NCBI GenBank assembly: GCA_037179515.1
Contig: JAXCGZ010021028.1
Span: forward strand, 27,501-45,000
DNA: 17,500 nt
Reading direction: 5' to 3'
DNA from: Halocaridina rubra
Taxonomy: Eukaryota; Arthropoda; Malacostraca; Decapoda; Atyidae
Within the stretch, counting starts at the first letter, position 1. Every line of letters begins with the position of its first letter. The notes beneath the pieces were generated by a model. The model did not search any database. It had not been told where the DNA came from and saw only the letters and a list, made by a program, of their open reading frames with translations. Positions 1 to 10,888 of this stretch are shown one piece after another. The position numbers were made by a program, and so were the translations under genes.

Positions 1-88
1 TTTTTATTTTTAATACCTGAGAGTAATAAAGAGCTTTGAAGCGACTGTGAGGAAAACCAATAAATGTCCTTATTCTCCAATACCTTGC

Positions 89-231
<143 letters not shown>

Positions 232-344
232 AAGTAACTTAAAGAGGGTTGAAAGTAATAATCTCATTGAAGCTTTTTTCCCAAAATCTTTAACATTTAA
301 TGAAACCGAGATTTACTAAACATTAATGCAAAGTCCTTAAGAAG

Positions 345-360
345 TTTTTTTTTTTTTTTT
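345..360. repeat. Poly(T) tract
   Basis: A run of 16 T residues. No element could be attached to it, although it could be the poly(A) tail of an old minus-strand insertion. The rest of 229-436 is AT-rich sequence in which I see no gene. Confidence 0.85.
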
Positions 361-433
361 GCTAGTTAGTTCTAGGAATCGAATCAGGATCTTTGTGAAT
401 GTACTGTAAGCACTCATCAGATTAAGCAATGAG

Positions 434-642
<209 letters not shown>

Positions 643-649
643 AGTATTA

Positions 650-1675
<1,026 letters not shown>

Positions 1676-1676
1676 C

Positions 1677-1712
1677 TTTTTTTCATATCCCATTCAAGTT
1701 GGTTTGCAGCAC
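1677..1712 (-). pseudogene. Second short Tigger transposase fragment
   Basis: A stretch on the far side of the AT arrays repeats part of the transposase at about 966-1001. Over 32 aligned bases I count 28 matches (for example CCCATTCAAG and TTGCAGCACTT in both). On the minus strand it reads LQTNLNGI, a stop, then KK, against LQAILNGVWKK in the main remnant. Similarity stops abruptly on both sides, so it is either a local duplication or debris of another copy. Confidence 0.65.
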
Positions 1713-2095
1713 TTGGCAACTGAGTTAAGATGCCAAGTAGCACAGCTGTCTCGTTTTTCTTCATTTTAATTTTTTTTTCTTTTAGCTTTCTCTTTTATTA
1801 TTTTTCACTTTATATATAATGAGTTAAATGTAAAGTCTGATCCTGTAATAACATATCTTGGTAAGCAAGTGAGTTTATCAGTTAAGAAGAATATATAACA
1901 GAAACAGGTGGATGTGTCCTCAGATACAAATTCGAATTTTCCCTCAAGTAGACTTTTGTTTTTCCATTTTTCCCCTCGAATTATCAAAGTCAAATTTCAA
2001 TTTGGAATGGGTGTTACCAGAAAAGAGATAAACTGAGTAACTAAATAGTACTTATATGAAGATATAGAAATTCTGTGTGAAGCTTAAGTAAAAGC
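1713..2095. other. AT-rich intergenic stretch, nothing recognised
   Basis: The sequence is AT-rich and non-repetitive, with short open frames only. No coding, RNA or transposon signal was found. Confidence 0.6.
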
Positions 2096-2142
2096 TTTTC
2101 TCTCTTTTTTTTCTCTTTTCTCTTTCTCTTCTTCTTCTTTCT
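2096..2142. repeat. Pyrimidine-rich (T/C) tract
   Basis: An almost pure T/C run of irregular CTTT, TCTC and CTT units lies about 30 bp upstream of the first recognisable CR1-like sequence. It may be flanking low-complexity DNA or part of the element's 5' untranslated region. Confidence 0.75.
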
Positions 2143-2173
2143 ATATTCTGTGAAAGGGAAAACATGAAAATAA

Positions 2174-3287
2174 GGCCTTCTCTGTCCCAACCCCCCCACC
2201 CATGGGTCGGTGAGGGATGATAAAGGATCTCCATGGGATGTAGAAGCAGGAGGAGGAGTAGCCATTAGGAGATTAAAACAGAAAATCAAGGATTTAGAGG
2301 CAATGGTTATAAGCCTTGATGATAAAATTCGGAATATGGATAGAGATATGAAAGAGAAAGAAACACTCAGAGAGGAAATAAGACTTTTGGAGAAAGCAAA
2401 TAAAGCACAAGGGCAGGAGAGAAAGGCACTAGAAAAATGAATAAAGAAGCTGGAAGGGGAAAAGAGTGAACTAGAAACCAGAATTTCTAAACAAGAAGAT
2501 AAAAACAAACAGCTGAATGACAATCTAAATTAATTAAATGTTAGTTCACTGCTCTCTTCCGAGAGAGACGAGATTGCAGCTTGGAATGTTCAGATTAAGG
2601 AAAACACTGAACAGTTTAGAAAAGAGTTTAAGGAGCTAAATACGGAACATGATGCCATGAAAACTTCCTTTGCTGATGCACTAAAGGGGAATGTGGCAGT
2701 AAAAGAGGCTGTAAAGGTGGTGGCACTGGAAAACATACAAACAGTTGACTATAAAGAGACAGTAATCGAAAAAATGAAAGACGTTGTGATGGAAAGGGCA
2801 AAACCCACTCATCAGACAGGCACTTGATAAGGAGAAGACAGTGTTAATCTCAGGCATAAGCGAATCCCAGGAGCCAACATGGCAGGGGAGACTTGAAGAA
2901 AATAAAGCTAGGGTTTTAGACTTGATAAGAAAGCTTGGAGTAGTTTGTGGTCCTGAGGATATTGTAAACATACACCAACTAGGTAAATATTCGAGGGAAG
3001 GAAAGCCGAGACCAACAAAAGTAACCTTTGAGAGAGGGGAAACATGTAGGGAAATGTTGTTGAGAAAAAAAAGTCTAAAAGACCTTCAAGAATTCAAAGA
3101 AGTGTTCATTAGACGATACAGAACACAGGAAGAGATGGGAAATATCAAAAACTTGTTGCAAGAGGCAAGAAGGTTAAATGATGAAAGAAATGAAGAACAG
3201 AAGAAAAATTTTCATTTCAGAGTTCTTCCAGACAAAGGGGAGATAAAGAAGATAATGACAGAAGATCAGGGGATGGGGCCTCATTAA
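2174..3287 (+). pseudogene. CR1-like LINE ORF1 (coiled coil, RNA-binding-like), broken
   Basis: ORF1 proteins of this LINE group bind element RNA. The first part (2210-2440, GTG or upstream start) is Lys/Glu-rich with heptad-like Leu/Ile spacing (IRRLKQKIKDLEAMV, LREEIRLLEKANKA) and looks like a coiled coil that continues past the breaks. In-frame stops occur at 2438-2440 (TGA) and 2531-2533 (TAA). A frameshift near 2795-2800 moves the frame into the downstream segment, which is open to the stop at 3285-3287. That segment contains GISESQEPTW, IVNIHQLGKY, GKPRPTKVTFERGET and MLLRKKSLKDL, a pattern typical of the small RRM-like or C-terminal domain of LINE ORF1 proteins. No zinc knuckle is visible. 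The role is inferred from these patterns and from position. Confidence 0.72.
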
Positions 3288-4405
3288 GATTGTTATACAC
3301 AAATGCTGATGGATTAGCTGGTAAGGCAGTAGAATTAAAAGATAGGATTCACAACAGTAAGGCAGATATAGTAGCAATTACAGAGACTAAGTTGAGTGAG
3401 GACATAAACAGTGTCACAGTTTTTCCTAAGGGCTTCAGAATACTAAGGGTTGAAAGATCTGAGAGGACTGGTGGAGGAATAGCACTGCTCATAAGTGAAA
3501 GGATTCAGGTTGAACAAATAAACTTGGCTATAGAAAGTGAGTTCAAGGAAATTCTTATTGCTCGCATAAATTCTGGGTCAGAGAGCATTATAATAACTGT
3601 TGTATATAACCCACCAAGGAACCAACATAGGCTAGATGTTTCTGAGGAAAGTTATATAGGTACTATTGAAGTCATAAACTCAGTTGTTAACATGGCACAG
3701 GAGAGTAAATGTAGGATTTTGATTATGGGAGATTTTAATCATAAAGATATAGATTGGATAAATCTTGACCCACACAGTGGTGAGGACTCATTCGGGGCAA
3801 GATTCCTAGATTGCGTACAAGGGAATTTCCTACACCAACATGTAATGAAATCAACGAGGGCCAGGGGTGGGGATGAGCCATCACTACTTGATCTAGTATT
3901 CACAGATAACGTGTTGGATATTGAAAAAATTGAGTATGAACCACCAATTGGAAAGAGTGACCACTGTGTGTTGTTGATGGAGTATATCATTGAAGATATT
4001 CTGCCTGAGAGTAGAGGCACTGAGAACATGAGGAGGAACTATCCGATAGGAGATTACATCAAAATGAATGAGCTTTTTGTAGTTATTGACTGGAGAACCT
4101 TATTTTACAACAAATCTGTACAAGAAATGTACGACATCTTTCGTGAGAAATATGGGAAGATAGTAGATTGTTGCATACCTGTCACCAAAGTAGGTGTAAT
4201 TCATGCCAGAGAGAAATGGTTCGATAATGAGTGTAAAAGACCTAAGGAGTGGAAAGACAAATGCTGGAAAAGATATAGGAGGAGAAAAAACATAAATGCC
4301 TGGCAAACCTACAAAAGAGCAAGAAATGATTACCTAAGTAAAGGAAGAGAGGCAGAGAGAGACTATGAAAGGGACATCACCAGAAAGGCTAAAGTAAATC
4401 CCTAG
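3194..4405 (+). pseudogene. CR1-like LINE ORF2, endonuclease part
   Basis: This is the N-terminal apurinic-like endonuclease domain of ORF2, the nickase that starts target-primed reverse transcription. The frame is open from 3194, so it overlaps the end of ORF1 by up to about 94 bases in another frame; recognisable protein starts at LLYTNADGLAGK (from 3287-3290). Key motifs are AITETKLS (catalytic Glu), RTGGGIALLI, IMGDFNHKDIDW (catalytic Asp and Asn, near 3728-3755), LLDLVFTD and IGKSDHCVLL (Asp-His pair at 3959-3964). These residues all look intact. A basic linker follows (WFDNECKRPKEWK, WKRYRRRKN). The frame ends at a TAG, 4403-4405, where the homologous protein continues (next residues LFQSFIRGKLK), so this is a premature stop. 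The native start codon cannot be decided; no ATG precedes the conserved block in frame. Confidence 0.85.
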
Positions 4406-5144
4406 CTTTTCCAGAGCTTTATCAGAGGAAAACTGAAGGTAAAAGAACAGGTTTTAAGGCTTAAGAGAGCGGATGGAAGCATCACTGAGACGGATGAAGA
4501 GATGACATGCAAAGAATTGGACAAGGAGTTTCAGTCAGTATTTACAGTAGAAAATACCTCAGATTGCAGAGATAGAAGATCACGGGCTGGTATTAGAGAA
4601 CATCAACCTTTCAGCCACAGAGGTATGCAAAGCGCTGATGGAGTTAGATGTTCATAAAGCTACAGGTCCTGATGATATATCCTCTCATGTACTTAAAAAA
4701 TGCACAAACTCGGTATCAGTGGCACTAAGTATCATATATAAAAGGTCACTGTAGTCAGGGGAGATTCCAGGATGCTGGAAACAAGCAAACGTGATACCTA
4801 TCTTCAAAGAGGGAAGGAGGGATACGGCTCTAAACTATAGACCAGTTTCCTTGACCAGCATAGTTTGCAAAGTTATGGAGAAACTACTAAGGGAGCATAT
4901 ATCTCTTCACTTGGAATCCTTCAACTTTTTGTCAGTGAGACAACATGGCTTCGGAGAAGGTAGATCAACAGTAACAAACTTATTAGAATTTTATGGTGAG
5001 GTAAGCCGAATCTTACAAGAAAGAGAGGGCTGGGCAGATTGCATATTCCTAGACTTCCAGAAAGCGTTTGGCACTGTCCCACACGGGAGACTTATTAGGA
5101 AGCTGCAAGCAATGGCTAGAATAAGTGGAAATTTCTTGGAATGA
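4406..5144 (+). pseudogene. CR1-like LINE ORF2, linker and N-terminal reverse transcriptase, broken
   Basis: After the TAG at 4403 the same frame continues as FIRGKLKVKEQVLRLKRADG until about 4560-4575, where a frameshift moves coding to the next frame (LVLENINLSATEVCKALMEL, then DVHKATGPDDISSHVLK). That frame meets a TAG at 4752-4754, just before SGEIPGCWKQANVIPIFKEG. It then carries RT motifs NYRPVSLTS, VMEKLLREHI, RQHGFGEGRST and the catalytic IFLDFQKAFGTVPH (first RT Asp, near 5060). The TGA at 5142-5144 sits where this family usually has Trp (EWIKIYL-type context), so it is probably TGG changed to TGA. The segment is clearly part of one decayed ORF2. Confidence 0.85.
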
Positions 5145-6098
5145 ATAAAAATTTACTTAGAAGGAAGGGAACAGAGGGTTAGAGTAAGACACTCAGTGTC
5201 TGAATGGAGAAGAGTTAGTAGTGGAGTTCCACAGGGTTCAGTTTTAAGGCCACTTTTGTTCCTTGTATATATAAATGACCTACCAGAGTCTGTAAATTCA
5301 TTCATGACTATGTTTGCAGATGATATAAAGATTGTGAAGAGAGTAAGAAACAAGAATAACGGTAGAGAACTTAAGGAAGATCTAAATAGTCTGCATGAGT
5401 GGTCAGAAAAGTGGCTAACGAAATTTAATACTTCAGAATGTAAGGTAATGAGAATGGGTCCAAGTTCAAGAAGGCCCAAGCTTGACTACTCGGTGGCAGG
5501 AGTACAACCTCAAGAGACAGAAAATGAGAGAGATCTAATACTGGCAGATTTGTCTCCAGAAATGCATATAAATGGCATAGTAAAGGCAGCATATGCTTTC
5601 TTATCAAATGTAAAGGTAGCCTTCAGGCACATGGACAAGGACATGTTCAGAAATATTTATGCAGCCTATGTGAGGCCAAAACTTGAATATGCAGCCCCCT
5701 TTTGGAATCCGCACTTGAAGAAACACGTAGCTAAGCTTGAAAAAGTTCAAAAACATGCCACGAAACTGGTGTCAGAAATACGTAATCTCACATATGATGA
5801 GAGGCTGAGGGAATTAGACTTACCATCACTCAAAGCTAGAAGATTGAGGGGAGATATGGTGACTGTCTTTAAATTCCTTCATGGTCATGATAGAGTGCAT
5901 AGGGATCGATACTTTGATATGGCTGGCTCTAGAACTAGAGGTCATAGTTTGAAGCTTCGTAAGAAAACTTCTTTGCAGGATGTAAGGAAGTTCTTTTTCA
6001 GTGTAAGAGTGGTTGATAATTGGCATTCGCTAAGTGAGGAGGTAGTTAATGGTATGTCAATCCATAGTTTTAAGGACAGGTATGATAAGTATCACTAA
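5145..6098 (+). pseudogene. CR1-like LINE ORF2, C-terminal reverse transcriptase and thumb
   Basis: In the same frame as the preceding segment and open to its natural TAA at 6096-6098. RT motifs are SSGVPQGSVLRPLLFLVYIN (Arg where Gly is usual after SVL) and the catalytic box MFADDIKIV (Phe-Ala-Asp-Asp at 5313-5324), followed by LHEWSEKWLTKFN. The stretch ENERDLILADLSPEMHINGI appears a few residues shorter than the usual DLGV-type motif, suggesting a small in-frame deletion near 5535-5545. The C-terminal region has LEYAAPFWNPHLKKH, KLEKVQKHATKLV, LRELDLPSLKARRLRGD and RGHSLKLRKKTSLQDVRKFF. It is about 88% identical by hand count (21 differences in about 176 residues) to the copy at 8427-8960, so this section has decayed least. 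Confidence 0.9.
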
Positions 6099-6170
6099 GT
6101 ACAAAATGAAACCGATGAGGTGACGGGAGGATACCAGCTTTGGGCTCTTTCCCGTAAACACAATTAGGTA
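6099..6170 (+). other. 3' UTR and terminus of the CR1-like LINE
   Basis: A 72-bp segment after the ORF2 stop, shared with the second copy (8961-9035): GAAACCGAT, GACGGGA, TTTGGGCTCTTTCCCGTAAA and CACAATTAGGTAA appear in both. Conservation outside coding suggests that this is the 3' recognition end used for reverse transcription. No AATAAA signal is seen. Confidence 0.75.
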
Positions 6171-6186
6171 ATCATATACATAGTGC

Positions 6187-6298
<112 letters not shown>

Positions 6299-6300
6299 TC

Positions 6301-6486
6301 CATTCATGATTTAATCAAAATCTAAAAACTATTCCAACTCTCAAAGAAAATATTTGACCTTCACCTAGTAATATTCATATATTCTAACTTAATCCATATG
6401 TATGCTATATATCTAACAATTTCTTTCAACGCCTCATTCATATATAAAAATAATTTCAATTCCCAATACAAATATTCGACTTTCAC
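6301..6486. repeat. Diverged tandem duplication
   Basis: Two related segments lie about 122-133 bp apart: CATTCAT plus a block with ATTCCAACTC and ATATTTGACCTTCAC (6301-6364), and CATTCAT plus ATTTCAATTC and ATATTCGACTTTCAC (6434-6486). The second has a deletion of about 10 bp. Identity looks like three quarters by eye. No coding signal is visible. Confidence 0.5.
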
Positions 6487-7140
<654 letters not shown>

Positions 7141-7230
7141 CGATTACATTTTCCAAAACAAGTCCTTCGCAAACAGGCAACCGTTCTAGCCCTTGGTAGA
7201 GAAGGGAGTCCGTGACGTAAAACCGGAACT
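7141..7230 (+). mobile_element. SINE-derived 3' module, copy 1
   Basis: This 90-bp stretch closely matches 10032-10121: CGATTACAT, CCAAAACAAGTCCTTCGCAA, GGCAACCG, TAGCCCT, GGTAGA, CCGTGACGTAAAACCGG. The tRNA-like head present at 9941 is missing and an AT array stands in its place; another AT array follows within a few bases. It is evidently a truncated SINE copy whose edges were overrun by, or inserted between, AT repeats. Confidence 0.8.
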
Positions 7231-7949
<719 letters not shown>

Positions 7950-8197
7950 GTAGGTTGGCTCATGGCACCAGTGACCAGTTGCGATACTACAGCTGATTTT
8001 TTTTTTTCAACTTAAGTAGGACAGTCCAGGACTGTTCGATTTTAGTCTTCCTTCGGTTACGGTTCTTTTTCTATGCCTACATCTACACTGAATATTCATG
8101 ACACATCTCTTATTATCACTTCATTTCTGACAAATCATTGCAATCTCCATCTCTGTGTCTCTTTACTTTGTGTATTCTGTGTGCCCAGGCCCGATGA
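7950..8197 (+). repeat. Decapod-type dispersed repeat, copy A
   Basis: The core (8049-8197) aligns with the reverse complement of 15333-15492. Both begin TCCTTC(G/A)GTTA, share TTTTCTATGCCTAC, ATCTACAC and GAATATTC, then a looser middle with CTGAC(A/G)AATCA, and end GTGCCCAGGCCC(G/A)ATGA. Upstream text such as TTGGCTCATGGCACCAG resembles from memory a repeat I have seen often in decapod sequences. It has no open frame of note. An AAT array lies about 45 bp downstream. Homology between the two copies is well supported; the class of element is unknown. Confidence 0.7.
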
Positions 8198-8241
8198 GGG
8201 CTGTTTTATTTTATTATTTTTTGGGGCCCGTCCTGCTGTCA

Positions 8242-8242
8242 C

Positions 8243-8279
<37 letters not shown>

Positions 8280-8280
8280 G
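8242..8280. repeat. (AAT)n microsatellite
   Basis: Thirteen perfect AAT units next to copy A of the dispersed repeat, possibly its 3' tail. Confidence 0.95.
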
Positions 8281-8371
8281 AAATAACTCTCTGAATGTAA
8301 TATAAAAAAAATTCAACAGAAAGAGTATACCTTTAGGTGGATTCTACGGCTTCATTGGGAACTTTTCCCAT

Positions 8372-8430
8372 GTACATACATACATACATATGTTTGTACA
8401 TACATACATGCATGGATGCGTACATACATA
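8372..8430. repeat. ACAT-type microsatellite, left half
   Basis: Imperfect ACAT tetramers with TTTGT and GGATGCG interruptions. It ends exactly where the second CR1-like copy begins and resumes after that copy at 9050, so one array seems to have been split by the insertion. Confidence 0.85.
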
Positions 8431-8960
8431 TAAATGGCATAGTAAGGGCAGCATATGCATTCTTATCAAATGCAAGGGTAGCCTTCCGGCACATGGACAA
8501 GGAAATGTTCAGAAATATTTATGTAACCTATGTGAGGCCAAAACTCGAATATGCAGCCCCCTTTTGGAATCCGCACTTGAAAAAGCACATAGCTAAGCTT
8601 GAAAAAGTTCAAAGACATGCCACGAAACTGGTGTCAGAAATACGCAATCTCAGTTATGATGAGAGGCTGAGGGAATTAGACTTACCATCACTCGAAGCTA
8701 GAAGATTGAGGGGGGATATGGTGACAGTCTTTAAATTTCTTCATGGTTATGATAGAGTGGATAGGGATCGATATTTTGATATGGCTGGCTCTAGAACTAG
8801 AGGTCATAGTTTGAAGCTTGGTAAGAAAACTTCTTTGCAGGATGTAAGGAAATACTTTTTCAGTGTAAGAGAAGTTGATAATTGGAATTCGCTAAGCGAG
8901 GAGGTAGTTAATGTTATCTCAATCCATAGTATTAAGGAGAGTTATGATAAGTATCACTAA
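8427..8960 (+). pseudogene. C-terminal fragment of CR1-like ORF2
   Basis: About 177 codons with no stop before the natural TAA. It contains the post-RT thumb and C-terminal region (RPKLEYAAPFWNPHLKKH, RHATKLVSEIRNL, RGHSLKLGKKTSLQDVRKYF) and lacks all catalytic motifs. By chance the upstream ACAT array is open in the same frame back to an ATG at 8337, which would add a Tyr/Ile/His-rich leader; I treat this as accidental. The fragment cannot act on its own. Confidence 0.88.
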
Positions 8961-9049
8961 GTAAGAAATGAAACCGATCAGGAGACGGGAAGATACGAGC
9001 TTTGGGCTCTTTCCCGTAAACACAATTAGGTAAGTACAATTAGGTAAGT
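8427..9049 (+). mobile_element. CR1-like LINE, 5'-truncated second copy
   Basis: Homologous to 5565-6166 of the larger copy, starting within CATATAAATGGCATAG, which gives a CATATA microhomology with the ACAT array. It runs through the end of ORF2 and the 3' UTR. It ends with two perfect tandem units of ACAATTAGGTAAGT (9022-9035 and 9036-9049), a typical form of CR1/L2 3' terminus. Severe 5' truncation is the usual outcome of target-primed reverse transcription. Confidence 0.9.
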
Positions 9050-9151
9050 ACATGCAGGCATACGTACGTACTTACATACATGCATGTATACATACATACA
9101 TGCATACATACATAGATACATATATATACATATATAACTACATACATACAT
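9050..9151. repeat. ACAT-type microsatellite, right half
   Basis: Imperfect ACAT, ACGT and ATAC tetramers directly after the LINE terminus, matching the type on the left side at 8372-8430. Confidence 0.85.
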
Positions 9152-9170
9152 ATGTACTTATAGTGAAAAG

Positions 9171-9179
9171 CATTCAAAG
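9171..9179. repeat. Left arm of candidate target-site duplication
   Basis: CATTCAAAG directly beside the pentamer tail of the minus-strand LINE. It recurs at 10138-10146, with a similar GAAAAG/GAAAGA lead-in on both sides, and the two bracket the LINE fragment plus SINE. Confidence 0.55.
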
Positions 9180-9180
9180 T

Positions 9181-9942
9181 AATCAAATCAAATCAAATCA
9201 AAACATTTATTTCCATTTTGTACAATGGTTATTCAACATTAATAGTAACTTATAAGTAGACATGTAATTAAACTAATAAATAAGAGGGTTAGACATATAG
9301 TTAAATTAAATGTAGCTTTCATAGAAAATAATAATGCTGTAATAAAAATGTTAACAATAATGTTAATAATAAAGTAGTAAGTATGCCACTAGATACAGGA
9401 TCGTTATTAACGGCATCATTTCCATATTTGTTTCCTTACAATGAGAATTATTAGTTCTTAATGAGCAGCAACTATTTGTCCAAAAGAAAACTATATAGTT
9501 TGCCTTTGAAAGCTGTGAAGGAGGATGCATTTTTAAGATGCTCTGGAATATTATTCCAGAGTGTTGGCCCTTTGATAGTGATCATCTTTGAACCTGCTTC
9601 TGTGTTTGTTCTGTGAATAAAGAGCTCACTGCTCTGTCTTGTGTTGGTTCCCCTTATATCCCTGACTGTTTTTAAATCAAATAGCCAGCTAGGATAATGA
9701 TGGTCCAAAATTTTGAATACAAAAACATAAATAGCATAAGCGACCTTATTTTCTGCCCGCAGCCACCCAAGTTTATTGAGAGCTGGTGTGATTTGGTCAT
9801 ATTTTCTTATTCCTCCCAGGCCAACTCGAGCTACAAAATTAATAAGCTTCTGTATTCTGTTTATCTGAGTCTTAGTGGTAGCTCCCCAAACAGTTGTGCA
9901 GTAATTAATGTGACTTAGGGCTAGAGATTCAACAACAGTTGT
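9181..9942 (-). mobile_element. Third LINE type, 5'-truncated 3' end
   Basis: On the minus strand this is the last part of a LINE ORF followed by a 3' UTR of about 290 bp. The UTR ends GTACAAAATGGAAATAAATG and then ATTTG pentamers (about four units, seen on the plus strand as CAAAT at 9181-9203). The AATAAA inside that end could serve as a polyadenylation signal. Neither protein nor tail matches the CR1-like copies in this window, so it is a separate lineage, probably also of the Jockey superfamily (CR1, RTEX, Crack or similar). The 5' side stops where the SINE starts. Confidence 0.78.
9472..9942 (-). pseudogene. LINE reverse transcriptase C-terminal fragment
   Basis: About 156 codons on the minus strand, open to TAA. 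Family-typical blocks are VVESLALSHINYCTTVWG, RIQKLINFVARVGLGG, KYDQITPALNKLGWL, NTRQSSELFIHRTNTEAGSK and GPTLWNNIPEHLKNASSF, a pattern common at the end of ORF2 after the RT domain. The catalytic RT motifs lie upstream and are absent. The apparent Met is only the first in the fragment. It is non-functional because it is truncated, though the remaining frame is intact. Confidence 0.8.
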
Positions 9943-10122
9943 CACCGTGGCTCAAGCGGTAGCGTCCGCGACTCTGAGGCGTCATGTCGAGGGTCAGGTC
10001 TGAGGTTAGCAAGGGCATGCACTCAGGGTAACGATTACATCTGCCAAAACAAGTCCTTCGCAAGAAGGCAACCGTCTTAGCCCTCGGTAGAAAAGGGATT
10101 CCGTGACGTAAAACCGGTACAA
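9941..10122 (+). mobile_element. tRNA-like SINE, copy 2 (full head)
   Basis: Starts GTCACCGTGGCTCAAGCGG, continues through a module of about 90 bp shared with 7141-7230 and 16685-16737, and ends near CCGTGACGTAAAACCGGTAC. The first 70 or so bases look tRNA-derived (D-arm-like TGGCTCAAGCGGTAGCG), so RNA polymerase III transcription is the likely origin. There is no poly(A) tail, only an A-rich AAACAAAAAG after the end. The module is therefore the SINE body or 3' domain. The family cannot be named without a search. Confidence 0.75.
9948..9995 (+). promoter_or_regulatory. Candidate pol III A box and weak B box in SINE head
   Basis: TGGCTCAAGCGG (9948-9959) fits the A-box consensus well. A B box is expected about 30-40 bases on; TGTCGAGGGTC (9985-9995) is the best candidate but departs from GGTTCGANTCC, so this copy may be transcribed poorly or not at all. 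Confidence 0.5.
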
Positions 10123-10137
10123 ACAAAAAGGGAAAGA

Positions 10138-10146
10138 CATTCAAAG
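10138..10146. repeat. Right arm of candidate target-site duplication
   Basis: Second CATTCAAAG, about 16 bp after the end of the SINE. See the left arm at 9171. Confidence 0.55.
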
Positions 10147-10877
10147 CCACGTTCTCAAGATAAATGTACAAGGTCCATTTAAATCTAGCATAAAAAATTG
10201 TAATAACAAGTTTATTAACATTTTCTATATAGCTTTTGGGCCTGAGGACAGTGATTTTATTTTTAGTCTTAAATTTCCAAGAGAGCTTTCGCTAATTTTC
10301 ATATGGGTCGCGGTTTTTCACTAGCAGCATCTATTAGCTGATACCAGACCTTTATGATCCGAGGTTTGGACAGACACCATGTTGAATCGGTTGATTTCCC
10401 GAGTGGCTGCATATAAAATTCAAAGACTTCTTTCTTCCCCTGGAGGTGGGGTGGCAAACGAGAATGCCATGTAATAGTTGAGTAGATTGGGCGGAGCGAG
10501 GCAGGGAACTTGGAAACCCTCCTTTTATTTTTCTCTCACAAAGAGTCGAGGTTTTGCTTTGTGGGTAAGCGACTATGTCTCACACATGAAGACATCCAGA
10601 GGTGATTCATATAAGTTGACGTAGAGCATCTTATTGCCTGAATATCCCTTAATCTTGTTTTTCAGATGACAGACGGTACGAGCTCTACACTCCCCAATGG
10701 AGCTCTGCGGTAAAAGAAAAAATCACACATACACACACACATATAAGGTAACTAACTTAGTGTGGAGCAGCGCCCCTGCTTCCTATGCCCTAAATGGTAT
10801 GTACAGTATACCCGAGTGAAGCAGGTCTCAATAAACAAACACAACATCCTATTTGTCCATAACTTCTTGTTGATTAG
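10147..10877. other. Unique-looking non-coding stretch
   Basis: About 730 bp without a long open frame, element or strong repeat. It contains a TATAAAA at about 10411, a short ACAC run near 10728-10742, and a candidate 44-nt exon (10666-10709) between TCTTGTTTTTCAG and GTAAAA. These are only patterns; no gene is supported. Confidence 0.5.
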
Positions 10878-10888
10878 GAGAGAGAGAT

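Larger units (their letters stand above)
2174..6170 (+). mobile_element. CR1/L2-like non-LTR retrotransposon, nearly full length, inactive
   Basis: A two-ORF LINE of about 4 kb: ORF1 (coiled coil plus a nucleic-acid-binding-like domain), then ORF2 (endonuclease plus reverse transcriptase) and a short 3' UTR. The C-terminal block, with WNPHLKKH, KLEKVQKHATKLV and TRGHSLKLRKKTS, is the type found at the end of CR1/L2 ORF2 proteins (Jockey superfamily). There is no RNase H domain. Its 3' end reads CACAATTAGGTAA, matching the end of the second copy at 9021-9049, which fixes the boundary near 6170. The 5' boundary is uncertain: the ORF1 frame is open from 2174. Several stops and two frameshifts make it non-autonomous. 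No clear target-site duplication was found. Confidence 0.88.

Noticed and set aside
3739..6026. Minus-strand open frames across the CR1-like LINE
   Set aside because: They are antisense shadows of ORF2 without any recognisable domain.
8337..8426. ATG and a Tyr/Ile/His-rich leader in frame with the CR1-like fragment
   Set aside because: The leader is translated ACAT microsatellite. The LINE is 5'-truncated and this is a chance open frame.
9941..10010. A functional tRNA gene
   Set aside because: Only the D-arm/A-box part is tRNA-like. The B box is poor, no full cloverleaf could be folded by hand, and the sequence continues into a repeated SINE body.
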